A stretch of DNA of 64,000 bases, from NCBI GenBank assembly GCA_044361595.1, contig JBIKIN010000008.1, positions 1-64,000 of the forward strand, written 5' to 3'. The DNA comes from Pseudopedobacter sp044361595 (lineage in GTDB: Bacteria; Bacteroidota; Bacteroidia; Sphingobacteriales; Sphingobacteriaceae). The first letter of the stretch is position 1. Each line of letters starts with the position of its first letter. Made by a program: the position numbers and the translations under genes. The notes beneath the pieces are model-generated. The model had not been told where the DNA came from, ran no database searches, and worked only from the letters and a program-made list of their open reading frames with translations. Shown here piece by piece: positions 25,424-35,706 of the stretch.

Positions 25424-27052
25424 TTAAAAATCGTTATAAAATTGTCTAAACGTACTTCTTAAACCAATATTCAATAAAGTGGTTTGATTAGTGAAATTAA
25501 CATTACTTTCTTTTCTATATATGCCCCCTAACTCAATTCTAAAGTTAGTTTTAGGGTTTATAATTAAGGCAACATTGGTATCAACAAATAAAAGATTTGT
25601 CTTTAAACCGTTTCCAATGAAATTTCCTTCGCTAGTAACAGCTGTGTTGTAAGGTTTAAAAATATTTTTACCATAATTTAGATTATTAATATCCAAACCA
25701 TACTTTGCTAAATTAAATTTACCGTTAACTACTAATCTATTTCTTTTAAAACTTGCACCTGTAACAAACTCTTTGAAATTTGCACCAAATGGGTGAGCTA
25801 ATGATTCAGAATAATTAGAATAGCTTAATATTAAATTTCTAGAAGAATAGGTGTATGGACGCGACAAATTATACTCTGCAAAATAGGTAATAAAACTATT
25901 TAGAAATTGATTTTGACCTTTTATTCCTAATTGCGCTCCCCATTTATTTCTGCTACTTCCTGTCTTTCTAAAAAAGTTTTTTGATTCAAACTCATCTAAA
26001 GCAAATTGACTATAAAATGTCATATTCTTAAGTATATTGTACTTTAAGGTTAAACCAATTAAGGCGTTATCTGGGGAGCCACTGCTTGCTTCTAAGGGTC
26101 TTAAAAAAATTAACGGATTAATATAACTCCATTCAAAACCTCTTATATTTCCTTCATCATCGGCTTCAGAGTAAATAACAGCATCAAAAAAGCCTAAAGA
26201 AAGTTTTTTAGTTACATTCCAATCTAAATAATGAAAAATACCACCTTTTTTTCTGATACCTGCGTCGTAAGAAAAACGTAAAGCTTTGGGTTCTAACATG
26301 GCAGAATAAATTGCCGTATATTTTACATTTCCTAATGAGGCAGTTGCTTTAAAAAATGTGTAAGGTACGCCAACGTCAGATAATAACATTGATCTATAAC
26401 CTTCGCCAATAAAGTTTTTATCGTGACCTAAAACTAAATTAAGGTATTTACTTGGCGTGTAAGAAAGTAATGCAGTGGAATAAGACCAATCTTTTATTGG
26501 CTGACCAACGGAACGATCATAAGCTTGACCAGGTATTAAATTATTACTATTAATAAAACTATTAATGTAAGATGGAAATACACCTTGATTCTCGAAACCT
26601 GATGTATAAAATGAGAATTTATTGCCAATCGTTCCTCCTGCCTGATATCCTCTAGTATTGAGCCAAGTTGTTCCTCCCTTTTGTTCATCTTTTCCAATAA
26701 ATCCATCGAATAAGAAATCAGCATAAAAAGTGAAGTCTTTATTTTCTAATTGTAGAAGATGCTCGTCAAATAACTTCCTTATTACCCAAGATTTCTCACC
26801 AGATTTTTTATTTAATACTGTTAAACCTATTTTTGATGAACTTAAAGTAGAGTCATCAATAAAATAAGGTTTTAGGGCTGTATGAAATTTTCTAGAAGTG
26901 TCTTTACCAATTTCTAGGTTTAATTCCTGGTAAAGATTAAAATTATAAGGAATAATTTGGTTGGGGTAACCTTTTGTTTGCGCATTTATACCAATAGAAA
27001 CAAATAGTATTGAACAAAATGTAACTATTACTTTTTTAAACAATAATCTCAT
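25424..27052 (-). CDS. Outer-membrane beta-barrel, Wzi/RemB-like
   Basis: The 542-residue product has a signal peptide ending INAQ and is otherwise rich in alternating aromatic/polar strands, with the segment LVLGHDKNFIGEGYRSMLLSD recalling the Wzi capsule-assembly family and the Flavobacterium gliding protein RemB. It ends in an aromatic residue (FRQFYNDF), typical of barrel proteins. Its place in the polysaccharide locus favours surface attachment or organisation of the exported polymer. Confidence 0.65.
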   Translation of the reverse strand: MRLLFKKVIVTFCSILFVSIGINAQTKGYPNQIIPYNFNLYQELNLEIGKDTSRKFHTALKPYFIDDSTLSSSKIGLTVLNKKSGEKSWVIRKLFDEHLLQLENKDFTFYADFLFDGFIGKDEQKGGTTWLNTRGYQAGGTIGNKFSFYTSGFENQGVFPSYINSFINSNNLIPGQAYDRSVGQPIKDWSYSTALLSYTPSKYLNLVLGHDKNFIGEGYRSMLLSDVGVPYTFFKATASLGNVKYTAIYSAMLEPKALRFSYDAGIRKKGGIFHYLDWNVTKKLSLGFFDAVIYSEADDEGNIRGFEWSYINPLIFLRPLEASSGSPDNALIGLTLKYNILKNMTFYSQFALDEFESKNFFRKTGSSRNKWGAQLGIKGQNQFLNSFITYFAEYNLSRPYTYSSRNLILSYSNYSESLAHPFGANFKEFVTGASFKRNRLVVNGKFNLAKYGLDINNLNYGKNIFKPYNTAVTSEGNFIGNGLKTNLLFVDTNVALIINPKTNFRIELGGIYRKESNVNFTNQTTLLNIGLRSTFRQFYNDF

Positions 27053-27070
27053 AATTAAACTAAGATATAA

Positions 27071-28411
27071 TTATTTCCCCTTAGCTTGTAACATTACTTT
27101 AACCGTTTTAAAAATAATGTTCATATCTGATGAAAAAGAAACCTTATTTAAATAAGTCATATCATACTGCAATCTAGCACACATTTGTTCAACGTTTTCT
27201 GCGTAGCCATAATCAACTTGCCCAATGGATGTTAAACCAGGTTTAATGTTTAATAATCGTTTGTAATGAGGTGCTTTTTCTATAATTTGCTCTATAAAAT
27301 GCTGACGCTCTGGTCTTGGACCTACAATAGACATATCGCCTTTAATGACATTAAAAAATTGCGGTAATTCGTCTAATCTTGTTTTTCTCATTATTCTACC
27401 CCATGGAGTAATTCTTGGATCCATATCCTTACTCAATTGAGGGCCTAATTTTTCAGAATCTATATACATACTCCTGAATTTATACATGGCAAAACTTTTC
27501 ATGTTTCTACCCAATCTGTATTGCTTGTAAAATATAGGCCCTTTAGATGTTAGTTTTGTTATGATCATGATAAGTATAAAAATAGGTGAACCTATTGTCA
27601 CAACAGATAAACTAAAAAATAAATCAAAACTTCTTTTTAAAAGTTTCACTTTTAAATTCATTTGAACCTGCTCACTAACACTAATCACAGGAATTTCTCC
27701 GTAAGTAATTAACTTTGCATGTGTATTATTAAGCATTAAATCTGATACTAATTTTACTTTGATTAAGTTATTGTCACAGAAAGAAATAATTTCTTGTACC
27801 AAAGAATAATCTATTTGTTTGTAGCAAATAAATAACTCATCTATTCCTCTATTCAAAATAAATTGAGATATCTTATCAAATACATTGTTTGAATCAAATC
27901 TTGAGATATAGGTATTGTAACCATACTCTGGGTGTAGCTTAAAATTATTAGTTAATCTTTTAATAATATCTTCTTCGCCTATTAAAAGTACATTGCGTTT
28001 ATTAAAACCATTTTTCCTAGCAAAATCTAAAGTAAAAAGTATAATAGACCTATTTATGACTGCTAAAATAACTAGCGAAACAAATTGGATGATTAAAAAA
28101 TTTCTTGAGATATCTAGCATTCTCATAAAATAGAGCACACTAAATATGACTACCGCGAAATTTATAATTGTTATTAGGTACCTATTTAATACCCTTGTAA
28201 GATTTAAAGGGCGATATACAAAGTTGTTTTTAGATAAACTACTAATAACTATCCAAGTGATATTACTAAAAACAAAATAATCTGAGATTTCCTTGGTCCA
28301 TAAAAAAAGATCAGTAGTAAATAAAAGACCTATTAAAAAAGCAATGTTTAGAATTAGTAAATCTAAAATAAAAATTAAGTGAGGTAAAAAACGGGAGTAA
28401 CGTGTTGACAT
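27071..28411 (-). CDS. Polyprenyl-phosphate sugar-1-phosphate transferase (priming enzyme)
   Basis: The 446-residue protein has five membrane helices: four at the N-terminus and one before the catalytic domain. A CoA-binding-like region follows (KRNVLLIGEEDI near 135). The C-terminal bacterial sugar transferase domain starts KRSFDLFFSLSVV near 250, with YKFRSM, RITPWGRIMRKTRLDELPQ and GDMSIVGPRPER. It loads the first sugar on undecaprenyl phosphate to start repeat-unit assembly. Confidence 0.92.
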   Translation of the reverse strand: MSTRYSRFLPHLIFILDLLILNIAFLIGLLFTTDLFLWTKEISDYFVFSNITWIVISSLSKNNFVYRPLNLTRVLNRYLITIINFAVVIFSVLYFMRMLDISRNFLIIQFVSLVILAVINRSIILFTLDFARKNGFNKRNVLLIGEEDIIKRLTNNFKLHPEYGYNTYISRFDSNNVFDKISQFILNRGIDELFICYKQIDYSLVQEIISFCDNNLIKVKLVSDLMLNNTHAKLITYGEIPVISVSEQVQMNLKVKLLKRSFDLFFSLSVVTIGSPIFILIMIITKLTSKGPIFYKQYRLGRNMKSFAMYKFRSMYIDSEKLGPQLSKDMDPRITPWGRIMRKTRLDELPQFFNVIKGDMSIVGPRPERQHFIEQIIEKAPHYKRLLNIKPGLTSIGQVDYGYAENVEQMCARLQYDMTYLNKVSFSSDMNIIFKTVKVMLQAKGK

Positions 28412-28468
28412 AGATTAATTTTTTTGTAAAAATACAATAATTTGTTTGCAAAAATAACACCAAAATTT

Positions 28469-28489
28469 ACGTATTAGTTATGAATACGT
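28469..28489. repeat. Inverted repeat upstream of the priming transferase
   Basis: ACGTATT and AATACGT are perfect complements around a 7-nt loop, 58 bp upstream of the priming-transferase start (28411) and between it and the previous gene. It could be an operator or a 5'-leader hairpin. No T-tract follows. Confidence 0.4.
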
Positions 28490-28569
28490 TAAATTATTAT
28501 TTAATGAGACAAAAAAGCACACAAAAGGTTTAAAAGAGAATTAAATATTATAGCAGAATTTCAAAAAAT

Positions 28570-29688
28570 TCATAATCTATTGTTTGATGCAGATAGTGTG
28601 AAATTCTTCACTTTATCAATAAAAATTGCGTCATCATATTTTGAGCTATGATTTCTTATAAATTGAGGGTCAAATTCTAAAGTCTCAAATTTATTTATTG
28701 CATCTATCAAACTTTCTACTGTTTGTTCCTCAAATAAGATTGCAGTGCATTTTTTGGAGTCTCCTTTATAAGGTATCATTGTTTCTAGAACTCCTCCTTT
28801 AGAATAGGCAATCACTGGTCTTCCTGATGCGTTAGCCTCTAAAGGTGTGATTCCATAATCTTCATGCTGTGGCATTAAAAAAGCTTTGCATTTAGAATAA
28901 TAAGCAGCAATTTCATCTTGTGAAAGACCACTATAAAATTCTATGTTAGAATTAGCCATCTCTTTTAGTTCTTTTTCTTTAGACCCCCGCCCAACAATAA
29001 TTAACTTTTTACCGGTTGAATTAAATGCTTTAACAACTAAATCAACCTTCTTATAAAACTCTAGTCTTGATAAAAGGAAATAATATTCTTCCTGAGTTTC
29101 AGAAATATAAAAATTCTTAATCGTTACGGGAGGAGGGATAATTGTAACATCTTTAGAGGGGGTGTACGCTTTTGTAATTCTTTCCGCAGTTTCAACGGTC
29201 ATTCCTAAAAAGAAATCAGTTCTTTGAGCAGCCTTTTTATCGATTCTTTTAAGAATATTGATAACCATATTAAATATTGCTCTTTTGATTCCTTTTGATC
29301 CTATATATTCAGAATAAGACCCTGGATTCCAAGCTAACCTAAATGGTGTATAACAATAGGTTATTACCAAAGCTTTGTTATTAACCTTTACATATTTAGA
29401 ACAATGCGTACCAGATTGTATAATTATATCATAAGCAGTTAAATCTAGCTGCTTCATAGCTAATATACCAAAGGGGAAAAAGTATTTTTTTAAATCCGAC
29501 TCGTTTTTTACAAATTTATTAAACCATGATGTCTTAACATAGCAGTTTTTAAATTCGGGAAAGGTATCATTTTCCTTATAAGCTATGGTATATAATGGAG
29601 CCTCAGGAAATGCATAATGAATGCATAAACCAACTCTTTCTCCGCCGGCTCTTCTTATTAATTCGTCTTGAACTATTGCAACTTTCAT
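28570..29688 (-). CDS. Glycosyltransferase family 4
   Basis: The 372-residue GT-B protein has RAGGERVGLCI at residues 13-23, YCYTPFRLAW near 112 and the catalytic EX7E-type loop PQHEDYGITPLEANASG near 295. YCYTPFRL is typical of family-4 transferases close to mannosyltransferases of O-antigen loci. Its start overlaps the stop of the upstream gmd-like gene by 4 nt, so translation is coupled. Confidence 0.87.
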   Translation of the reverse strand: MKVAIVQDELIRRAGGERVGLCIHYAFPEAPLYTIAYKENDTFPEFKNCYVKTSWFNKFVKNESDLKKYFFPFGILAMKQLDLTAYDIIIQSGTHCSKYVKVNNKALVITYCYTPFRLAWNPGSYSEYIGSKGIKRAIFNMVINILKRIDKKAAQRTDFFLGMTVETAERITKAYTPSKDVTIIPPPVTIKNFYISETQEEYYFLLSRLEFYKKVDLVVKAFNSTGKKLIIVGRGSKEKELKEMANSNIEFYSGLSQDEIAAYYSKCKAFLMPQHEDYGITPLEANASGRPVIAYSKGGVLETMIPYKGDSKKCTAILFEEQTVESLIDAINKFETLEFDPQFIRNHSSKYDDAIFIDKVKNFTLSASNNRL

Positions 29689-30650
29689 TTAAGATAATTT
29701 TTACTTTCCTCTTCTAATAGAATATCCAAAACATTATAAAATGTCATATTATATTCCCAACCTAGTTTTTCTTTTGCTTTTTTATTGTCGCCGTAGATAT
29801 CTTCTATCTCTGTGGGCCTAAAAAGCTTAGGATCTTCATGAAGTCTATCTTGTGATATATCTAATTTGTCAAAAACGTAATATATAATATCTCTTAGGTA
29901 TAACGACTGACCCGAACAAATTAAATAATCATCTGCTTTTACTTGTTGTAAAGACAGATACATAGCCTCTACATAATTTGGCGCATATCCAAAATCTCTT
30001 TTGATATCAATATTACCCACTGTAAGAAAATCAGTTTTTTTGTGTACTATATCTAAAGATGTTCTTAGAACCTTTTTAATAAAGAAATTTGGACTTCGTA
30101 AATAAGACTCATGATTAAACAACACCCCATTTACACCATAAATATTGTAAGATTCTCTGTAATTTGTCAATATCCAATAAGCCGAAGCTTTTGAAATAGC
30201 GTAAGGACTTAGTGGGTGCAATGGCATATCTTCTGTAACAGGTAAGTTTTTAACTTTACCATACATTTCACTGCTAGATGCTTGATAAAATTTAGTACTA
30301 GAATTTAAGATTCTTATACATTCTAATATATTTAAAACTGAAGATGTATTGTAATTTATGGTTCCTATAGGCTGCTCAAATGACATACCAACAGAACTTT
30401 GAGCTGCTAAATTATAAAATTCGTCTGGCTGATACTTTAGCAATAACTTAAATAAACTAGAAAAGTCTAATAAATCACACTCTTCAATTTCTATCTCTTT
30501 ATCAATGTCTAAATAGGCTAATTTTTTACTGTTATAGTTAGAATAACCTCTAGTTAAGCCAATTACTTTATAGTTCTTTTCTACCAATAATTTAGCTAGA
30601 TAGGCGCCATCTTGACCTGTAATTCCTGTTATGATTGCTGTTTTTTTCAC
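29685..30650 (-). CDS. GDP-mannose 4,6-dehydratase-like SDR
   Basis: The 321-residue protein has the Gmd start GITGQDGAYLAKLL, NLAAQSSVGMSFEQP near 82, SSSEMYG (about 125), YAISK (about 150) and LFNHES. It is about 60 residues shorter than the canonical Gmd encoded at 42271-43425, so the locus has two related enzymes. It could make GDP-4-keto-6-deoxymannose or act as the partner reductase of the GDP-rhamnose branch. The start is a GTG overlapping the upstream stop (GTGA). Confidence 0.8.
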   Translation of the reverse strand: MKKTAIITGITGQDGAYLAKLLVEKNYKVIGLTRGYSNYNSKKLAYLDIDKEIEIEECDLLDFSSLFKLLLKYQPDEFYNLAAQSSVGMSFEQPIGTINYNTSSVLNILECIRILNSSTKFYQASSSEMYGKVKNLPVTEDMPLHPLSPYAISKASAYWILTNYRESYNIYGVNGVLFNHESYLRSPNFFIKKVLRTSLDIVHKKTDFLTVGNIDIKRDFGYAPNYVEAMYLSLQQVKADDYLICSGQSLYLRDIIYYVFDKLDISQDRLHEDPKLFRPTEIEDIYGDNKKAKEKLGWEYNMTFYNVLDILLEEESKNYLK

Positions 30651-31738
30651 AATAATTTATTTATTTCTTCTACTAAAGTTCTACCTGATTCTTGCCAGCT
30701 AAATTTCATGAGTTGCTTTTTTCCTTCAGTTATCAATGAATTTCGTAGTTCTTCATTTTCTGATACTTCATTCATCGCATTAGTTATTGAATTAATATCA
30801 TAAGGATTAATATAAATTGCAGCTGAACCACAAACTTCGGGCAAACTAGATGTATTAGATACTATTACAGGGCAGCTACAAGCCATCGCTTCTAGAGGGG
30901 GTATCCCAAAACCCTCATATAGCGAAGGATAAATAAAACACAACGCAAATTGATAAAGAACAACTAGCTCATCGTCGGATAAATAACCTGTAAAAATAAT
31001 ATTTTCAGATAAAGATTCTTCTAATAGTTTACTCTCACCAAACAAACTATTTTTAGAACCAACAATTACTAATTTTATTTGTGGATTTTTAAAGTTCAAA
31101 TATGCTTCAATTAAAGAATTGAAATTTTTTCTAGGATCTAATGAGGATACTGCTAAAAAAAAACCCCCCTTTTCAATAGAAATTTTGCCTAATATTTGAG
31201 ATGAAGCTGCAGAATCAACTTTATTAGTTTTAAACTGAGAAGAAACACTACAATAAATTACTTTTACCTTTTCTTTTGATACATTTAAATATTTAAAAAT
31301 ATCATTCTTTGAAGATTTACTTATAGTTAAAATAATTTTAGCCTTTTTTGCAATTTTTGGGATTAAAAATTTATAATAATATGCAAAACTTTTGGAAAAC
31401 CAACTTGGATTTATAAATGTAGACATATCCATTATACTCACAATTTGATTCGAATATGTAACAGGAGCAGTATTTGTTAAATTAACTAATAAATCTTTTC
31501 CTTTTGAACTTAAAAAAAGAGGTAAATCTAATTGCTCCCAAATTATCCCCTTATTATAACCAATCTTCACAAGATTTAAACCTTCTAAATCATAGCTAGT
31601 ATTTATTTCTTGTTTTGGAACCAATACTATTATTTCTGGAAAATAAATAGATGCATTTTTTGTAAGTTGATGTGCATTTCGTTGTACTCCAGTTTGTTTT
31701 TGGGTTAAATATCTACCATTTATATATACAGTCTTCAT
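30647..31738 (-). CDS. Glycosyltransferase family 4 (mannosyltransferase-like)
   Basis: The 363-residue protein has the N-terminal TGVQRNAHQL motif and the C-terminal PSLYEGFGIPPLEAMACSCP loop with the EX7E glutamates. FLAVSSLDPRKNF near 193 is typical of family-4 mannosyl/rhamnosyltransferases that build O-antigen-like chains. It is translationally coupled (4-nt overlap) to the gmd-like gene, which may supply its sugar donor. Confidence 0.87.
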   Translation of the reverse strand: MKTVYINGRYLTQKQTGVQRNAHQLTKNASIYFPEIIVLVPKQEINTSYDLEGLNLVKIGYNKGIIWEQLDLPLFLSSKGKDLLVNLTNTAPVTYSNQIVSIMDMSTFINPSWFSKSFAYYYKFLIPKIAKKAKIILTISKSSKNDIFKYLNVSKEKVKVIYCSVSSQFKTNKVDSAASSQILGKISIEKGGFFLAVSSLDPRKNFNSLIEAYLNFKNPQIKLVIVGSKNSLFGESKLLEESLSENIIFTGYLSDDELVVLYQFALCFIYPSLYEGFGIPPLEAMACSCPVIVSNTSSLPEVCGSAAIYINPYDINSITNAMNEVSENEELRNSLITEGKKQLMKFSWQESGRTLVEEINKLL

Positions 31739-31747
31739 TAAATGTTT

Positions 31748-33022
31748 TTACGTTTTAAGTGTGTTTTCTAACCCAGCTATGACCCCAAAAAAGTGCCAAA
31801 TAATTAAAAATGTAAATGTTGGAAAAGCACAGAAATATATCAAAGCACTAAATAAACCCATTCGTAAATACGTTAAGTTTTTTTCTTTAGTTTTTTTAAA
31901 TAATAATATCACAAACATAAGAAATGTTAAAAATGCAAAAATCCCATATTCACAAGCTATTTCAATATATATATTATTCGATATTCGTTTAAAGTCATCG
32001 AATTCTAAAAAATCTAGTCGATTAAAATGATCATAATGCAGGGAATAATTAGATGGACCTACTCCAAATAAAGGATTTTCCTTAAATACTGCTAATCCAA
32101 CATTAAAACTATTTAATCTGTCTAATTTAGAAAATACATCATTTCTATCATCTACCGTATCCTCGGTGCCGATAATTTTATTGAAAACAATTTTTCTGAG
32201 ATCTAAGCTTACCGAAAATATAATTGTTAAAGTAGATATAAATATAAAAATGTACACTAAAATAATCTTACGACTTATTTTTTTATTATTCAAAATTGAT
32301 AAACAAGCAAAAACCAAAGTACAAAATATAGCAGTTGTTGATATTGTACTTAATATAGTAAAAAATAAAAATATGCCACTTTTAAATCTTTTCATTTGGA
32401 TGGCTATTATACCAGCTAAAAGTAAAAATAAACCATAAAAATTACCTTCTAAAGCTGTACCGCATCTAATAATTGAACCAAATGATAAATCTATGGTTTG
32501 AGGATCTTCCTCCATACCTGGTAATTTTAAATAAGGGATTTTAATTAAACTCGAAAAAAAAAGATACCAAGAGTAGCATGCACTAACAATTGCCCCCAAC
32601 ATTAAATATTTGATATATTTTTTAGGGTATTTACTAACACCAATTTTTGTGAATATGAAACAAAATATGGCAATAACTAAATACAATAGCTTTAAAAACC
32701 CATCTACATTTTTTGATATTCTTAAATTACTTAAGTTTAGTTCATAGTTAAATGATTTAAAAATATTAATTCCCCACGATAGAAAGGAGAAAATAAATAA
32801 TAATAATAAATAGAAAAGGAGCTTATCATTTATGAAGTTTAAGATTATTTTTGGTTTAAAAATGTAAATAAATACTAGTAAGAATAAAAATATTTCAGAA
32901 AGCTTTAAAGGAAAAAAAAGATTTATTGTAAGTGCTTGAGAAAAGGGCAAGAAAAAAACAAAAATTCCGAAAAAGACAATCAAGATATCTTTTCTATTTG
33001 TATCAGAAGCTATAATTCTCAT
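31748..33022 (-). CDS. O-antigen ligase/polymerase (Wzy-like) membrane protein
   Basis: The 424-residue product has about ten to twelve membrane helices and the Wzy_C-type motif FKENPLFGVGPSNYSLHYD near 312 before a periplasmic loop. Such proteins polymerise lipid-linked repeat units or ligate them. In this locus, with a flippase and a chain-length regulator, polymerase is the likelier role. Confidence 0.82.
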   Translation of the reverse strand: MRIIASDTNRKDILIVFFGIFVFFLPFSQALTINLFFPLKLSEIFLFLLVFIYIFKPKIILNFINDKLLFYLLLLFIFSFLSWGINIFKSFNYELNLSNLRISKNVDGFLKLLYLVIAIFCFIFTKIGVSKYPKKYIKYLMLGAIVSACYSWYLFFSSLIKIPYLKLPGMEEDPQTIDLSFGSIIRCGTALEGNFYGLFLLLAGIIAIQMKRFKSGIFLFFTILSTISTTAIFCTLVFACLSILNNKKISRKIILVYIFIFISTLTIIFSVSLDLRKIVFNKIIGTEDTVDDRNDVFSKLDRLNSFNVGLAVFKENPLFGVGPSNYSLHYDHFNRLDFLEFDDFKRISNNIYIEIACEYGIFAFLTFLMFVILLFKKTKEKNLTYLRMGLFSALIYFCAFPTFTFLIIWHFFGVIAGLENTLKT

Positions 33023-33033
33023 GTAAGTAATTA

Positions 33034-33924
33034 TTAGATTTTTATTAAGAAGCCCTCTCTTAATCCTCTTAATAAACTTCGTTTTTGTGATTCATCAAAT
33101 TGTAAGTACCTATAAATTCTTCCTAGTATCGTAATAGTTAATGAGAAAATGAGTTTAATCCCCTTATAACTTTTTCTTATAAAATATATCCTGTTTCGAG
33201 TACCGTAATGAATTGAAAAGTTTGACTCTTTACCACCAGTTAAAGAACTAACCTTGTGTAAAACTTCAAAGTCAGGAGAGTAAAACACTTTATATCCTGC
33301 TTTTACTGCTCTAAATATAAAATCTACATCATCATAATAAACAAAGTACTTCTCATCCATTAAACCAATGTCTCTAAAAACATCATTGTTTAAAATCATA
33401 AAACATGTTGGTGCGTAATTACAATGAATTTCTTTAGCGTATTTCTCATCATTTAATTGTCCTTCTCCAATATGAAAAGCTTTAGCAGTATATTGATTTA
33501 TATATCCTCCTGCCATCCAAATCTTTTTACTATCATAAAATAAAATTTTTGGCACAACTATTTTCTCTTCTTTGCTAATCAGTTTTTGTAGTAACCCTTG
33601 AATTAAATTTTCATTTTCAAACTCTATATCATTATTAAGTAGTAATGTAAATTCACAATTATTTTTAAGACATAAATCAATTCCTTGATTATTTCCTTTC
33701 GCTACACCTTCGTTTTTTTCATTTTTTATATGAGTAAAATTACCAATATTATATTTTTTTGTTAATTCATGAATAATATTGTCAGTTACTAAGTTTGGTG
33801 TATTATCAATAAGGTATAGATGACTTTCCTTAAATGTTTGAATAGATAAACTTTTAAAAAAACCTTCTAATACATCGTCACTATTAAATAGAACGGTTAC
33901 TAGACCTACTTTAAAACCCGACAT
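33034..33924 (-). CDS. Glycosyltransferase family 2
   Basis: The 296-residue GT-A protein starts KVGLVTVLFNSDDVLEGFF. It has the donor-metal motif LLLNNDIEFEN near 92 and YFVYYDDVDFIFRA near 195. The family-2 architecture resembles rhamnosyltransferases (WbbL-like). It lies 2 bp from the upstream epimerase gene, which may supply a deoxytalose or rhamnose donor. Confidence 0.88.
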   Translation of the reverse strand: MSGFKVGLVTVLFNSDDVLEGFFKSLSIQTFKESHLYLIDNTPNLVTDNIIHELTKKYNIGNFTHIKNEKNEGVAKGNNQGIDLCLKNNCEFTLLLNNDIEFENENLIQGLLQKLISKEEKIVVPKILFYDSKKIWMAGGYINQYTAKAFHIGEGQLNDEKYAKEIHCNYAPTCFMILNNDVFRDIGLMDEKYFVYYDDVDFIFRAVKAGYKVFYSPDFEVLHKVSSLTGGKESNFSIHYGTRNRIYFIRKSYKGIKLIFSLTITILGRIYRYLQFDESQKRSLLRGLREGFLIKI

Positions 33925-33925
33925 A

Positions 33926-35062
33926 TTATTTAAACAAGCCTTTTTCTTTCATTTCACTTACCGAACTTTCAAATGAGCTTTCTTTGATCTCTTGAGTTTG
34001 CACCCATTTACTAAACATTTTTATCCCGTCAGAAAAACTTACTTGAGGAAAAAAACCAAGTTTAGTAGTTATTTTACTTAAGTCTGCATAATTATGTCTA
34101 ATATCTCCTAATCTATAATTTCCGGATATATTAACAGGCACATCAATTTTGTAATTAGATTTTAACTCGTTTGCTACAGTAATTACATCTATAGCTTTAC
34201 CTGTACCTACATTAAAGACTTCGCCATTAGCTTCCTCTTTTTCCAACCCTAAAATAGTTGCATTTACAACATCGTCTATATACACAAAATCTCTTGTTTC
34301 TTTACCGTCCTCAAAAATATTTATTGATTTACCATTTCTTATTAAAGTAGAAAAAATTGATAAAATACCAGTGTAAGGATTGCTGAGAGATTGACCTGGG
34401 CCATAAACATTTTGATATCTAAATGCTACCGAATTTATGCCTAAAGTTGGACATACAGTCATAATCATTTGTTCTTGATTTTGTTTGGTAATTCCATAAA
34501 CCGAAGAGGGATGAATTTTTGATTCTTCATCAGTTGCTGCAAGAGTTAAATTATTTATACCATTATATGAAACAGTAAAATTACCAGAATCCATATCCTC
34601 TGCCAATCTATGTTTTGGATAAACTGCTTCGCCATTCGGGCTCAAATATTTACCTTCACCATAGATAGATCTAGAGGAGGCAATAATTATTTTTTGAATT
34701 GAATAAGATTTATCATTGGCCAATAAATCTAATAATAATGCGGTTCCTCCAATATTAACTTCGGCATATTTATTAATTTGATACATAGATTGCCCTGTAC
34801 CCGTTTCGGCGGCTAAATGGATAATAGCATCTTGATTAATTAAAGCTAATTTCCAGTCTTCTATAGAAGTTACTGTGCCCTCAATAAATTTTACTCTCCC
34901 TTTAATTTTGTTAAACAGAAAAGAGTTGATTTTTGGGTTAAAACCATGTATTTGTTCTGATAGGTTATCTAGTACAGTAACAGAATACCCTTTTTCTATC
35001 AATCTTAATGAAAGATTAGACCCTATAAACCCAGCACCACCAGTAATTAATATATTTTTCAT
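33926..35062 (-). CDS. NAD-dependent epimerase, dTDP-L-rhamnose 4-epimerase-like
   Basis: The 378-residue SDR has the Rossmann motif GGAGFIGSN, HLAAETGTGQSMYQ near 80, ASSRSIYGEGKY near 127, YGITK near 187 and NVYGPGQSLSNPYTGILSIF near 218. The last two motifs are typical of dTDP-L-rhamnose 4-epimerases, which form dTDP-6-deoxy-L-talose. Of the dTDP-rhamnose pathway only rfbA (44217-45089) lies in the window. Confidence 0.78.
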   Translation of the reverse strand: MKNILITGGAGFIGSNLSLRLIEKGYSVTVLDNLSEQIHGFNPKINSFLFNKIKGRVKFIEGTVTSIEDWKLALINQDAIIHLAAETGTGQSMYQINKYAEVNIGGTALLLDLLANDKSYSIQKIIIASSRSIYGEGKYLSPNGEAVYPKHRLAEDMDSGNFTVSYNGINNLTLAATDEESKIHPSSVYGITKQNQEQMIMTVCPTLGINSVAFRYQNVYGPGQSLSNPYTGILSIFSTLIRNGKSINIFEDGKETRDFVYIDDVVNATILGLEKEEANGEVFNVGTGKAIDVITVANELKSNYKIDVPVNISGNYRLGDIRHNYADLSKITTKLGFFPQVSFSDGIKMFSKWVQTQEIKESSFESSVSEMKEKGLFK

Positions 35063-35706
35063 ATCTCTATAAATTCTCCTTTACTATTTGTTTTTCTCCA
35101 AGTTTTTTTATCAAAATCAAATCTTCTAACGATTTTGGCAGGTGAGCCAACCGCTACGCAGAAGTCTGGTATATTCATATTTACAACACTGTTTGCTCCA
35201 ATTATAGAATGTTTACCTATTTTAACACCTGGTAGAATAACACTATTATTATAAATTTTACAATCTTCACCAATTAACACACTTTTAGTATTAATAATTT
35301 GTTTTTCAGGACTTAACCTAATATCCTCATAAGGATGAATTATATCAGTAATAGTTACATTCGAAGCTATAGCTGTTCCAGACTGTATAATTATACTTTC
35401 TGCACAAGTAATATGAACATTCTGTTCAATAGAAACTTCATTTTCTATTCTTATTACAGGTTTAAAATTAACACCTTGATATTTATATACACCTTCAATC
35501 CTTGCATTATTTCTGACTTGTATAAAACTTCCAAGATTCAAACATGAATATGTAATTGAAATTGGTTTAATAAAACATATTCTCCTTCCAAAATTATCAC
35601 AAATTAAAGTAAGAGCAAATGTAGTTTTGAACTGATAATATTTTAAAAATAATTTTATTAATACGCGATTAATAAAACTAAAAAAACTTTTAAGTTTGTT
35701 TTTCAT
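35059..35706 (-). CDS. Left-handed beta-helix O-acetyltransferase
   Basis: The ATG at 35706 gives 215 residues (MKNKLKSFFSF); a TTG five codons upstream is the only alternative. Hexapeptide repeats from about 80-190 end in GANSVVNMNIPDFCVAVGSPAKIV, the usual end of the beta-helix. ITDIIHPYED is a catalytic-loop type segment. It probably acetylates a sugar of the polymer. It overlaps its upstream neighbour by 17 nt and its downstream neighbour by 4 nt. Confidence 0.85.
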   Translation of the reverse strand: MKNKLKSFFSFINRVLIKLFLKYYQFKTTFALTLICDNFGRRICFIKPISITYSCLNLGSFIQVRNNARIEGVYKYQGVNFKPVIRIENEVSIEQNVHITCAESIIIQSGTAIASNVTITDIIHPYEDIRLSPEKQIINTKSVLIGEDCKIYNNSVILPGVKIGKHSIIGANSVVNMNIPDFCVAVGSPAKIVRRFDFDKKTWRKTNSKGEFIEI

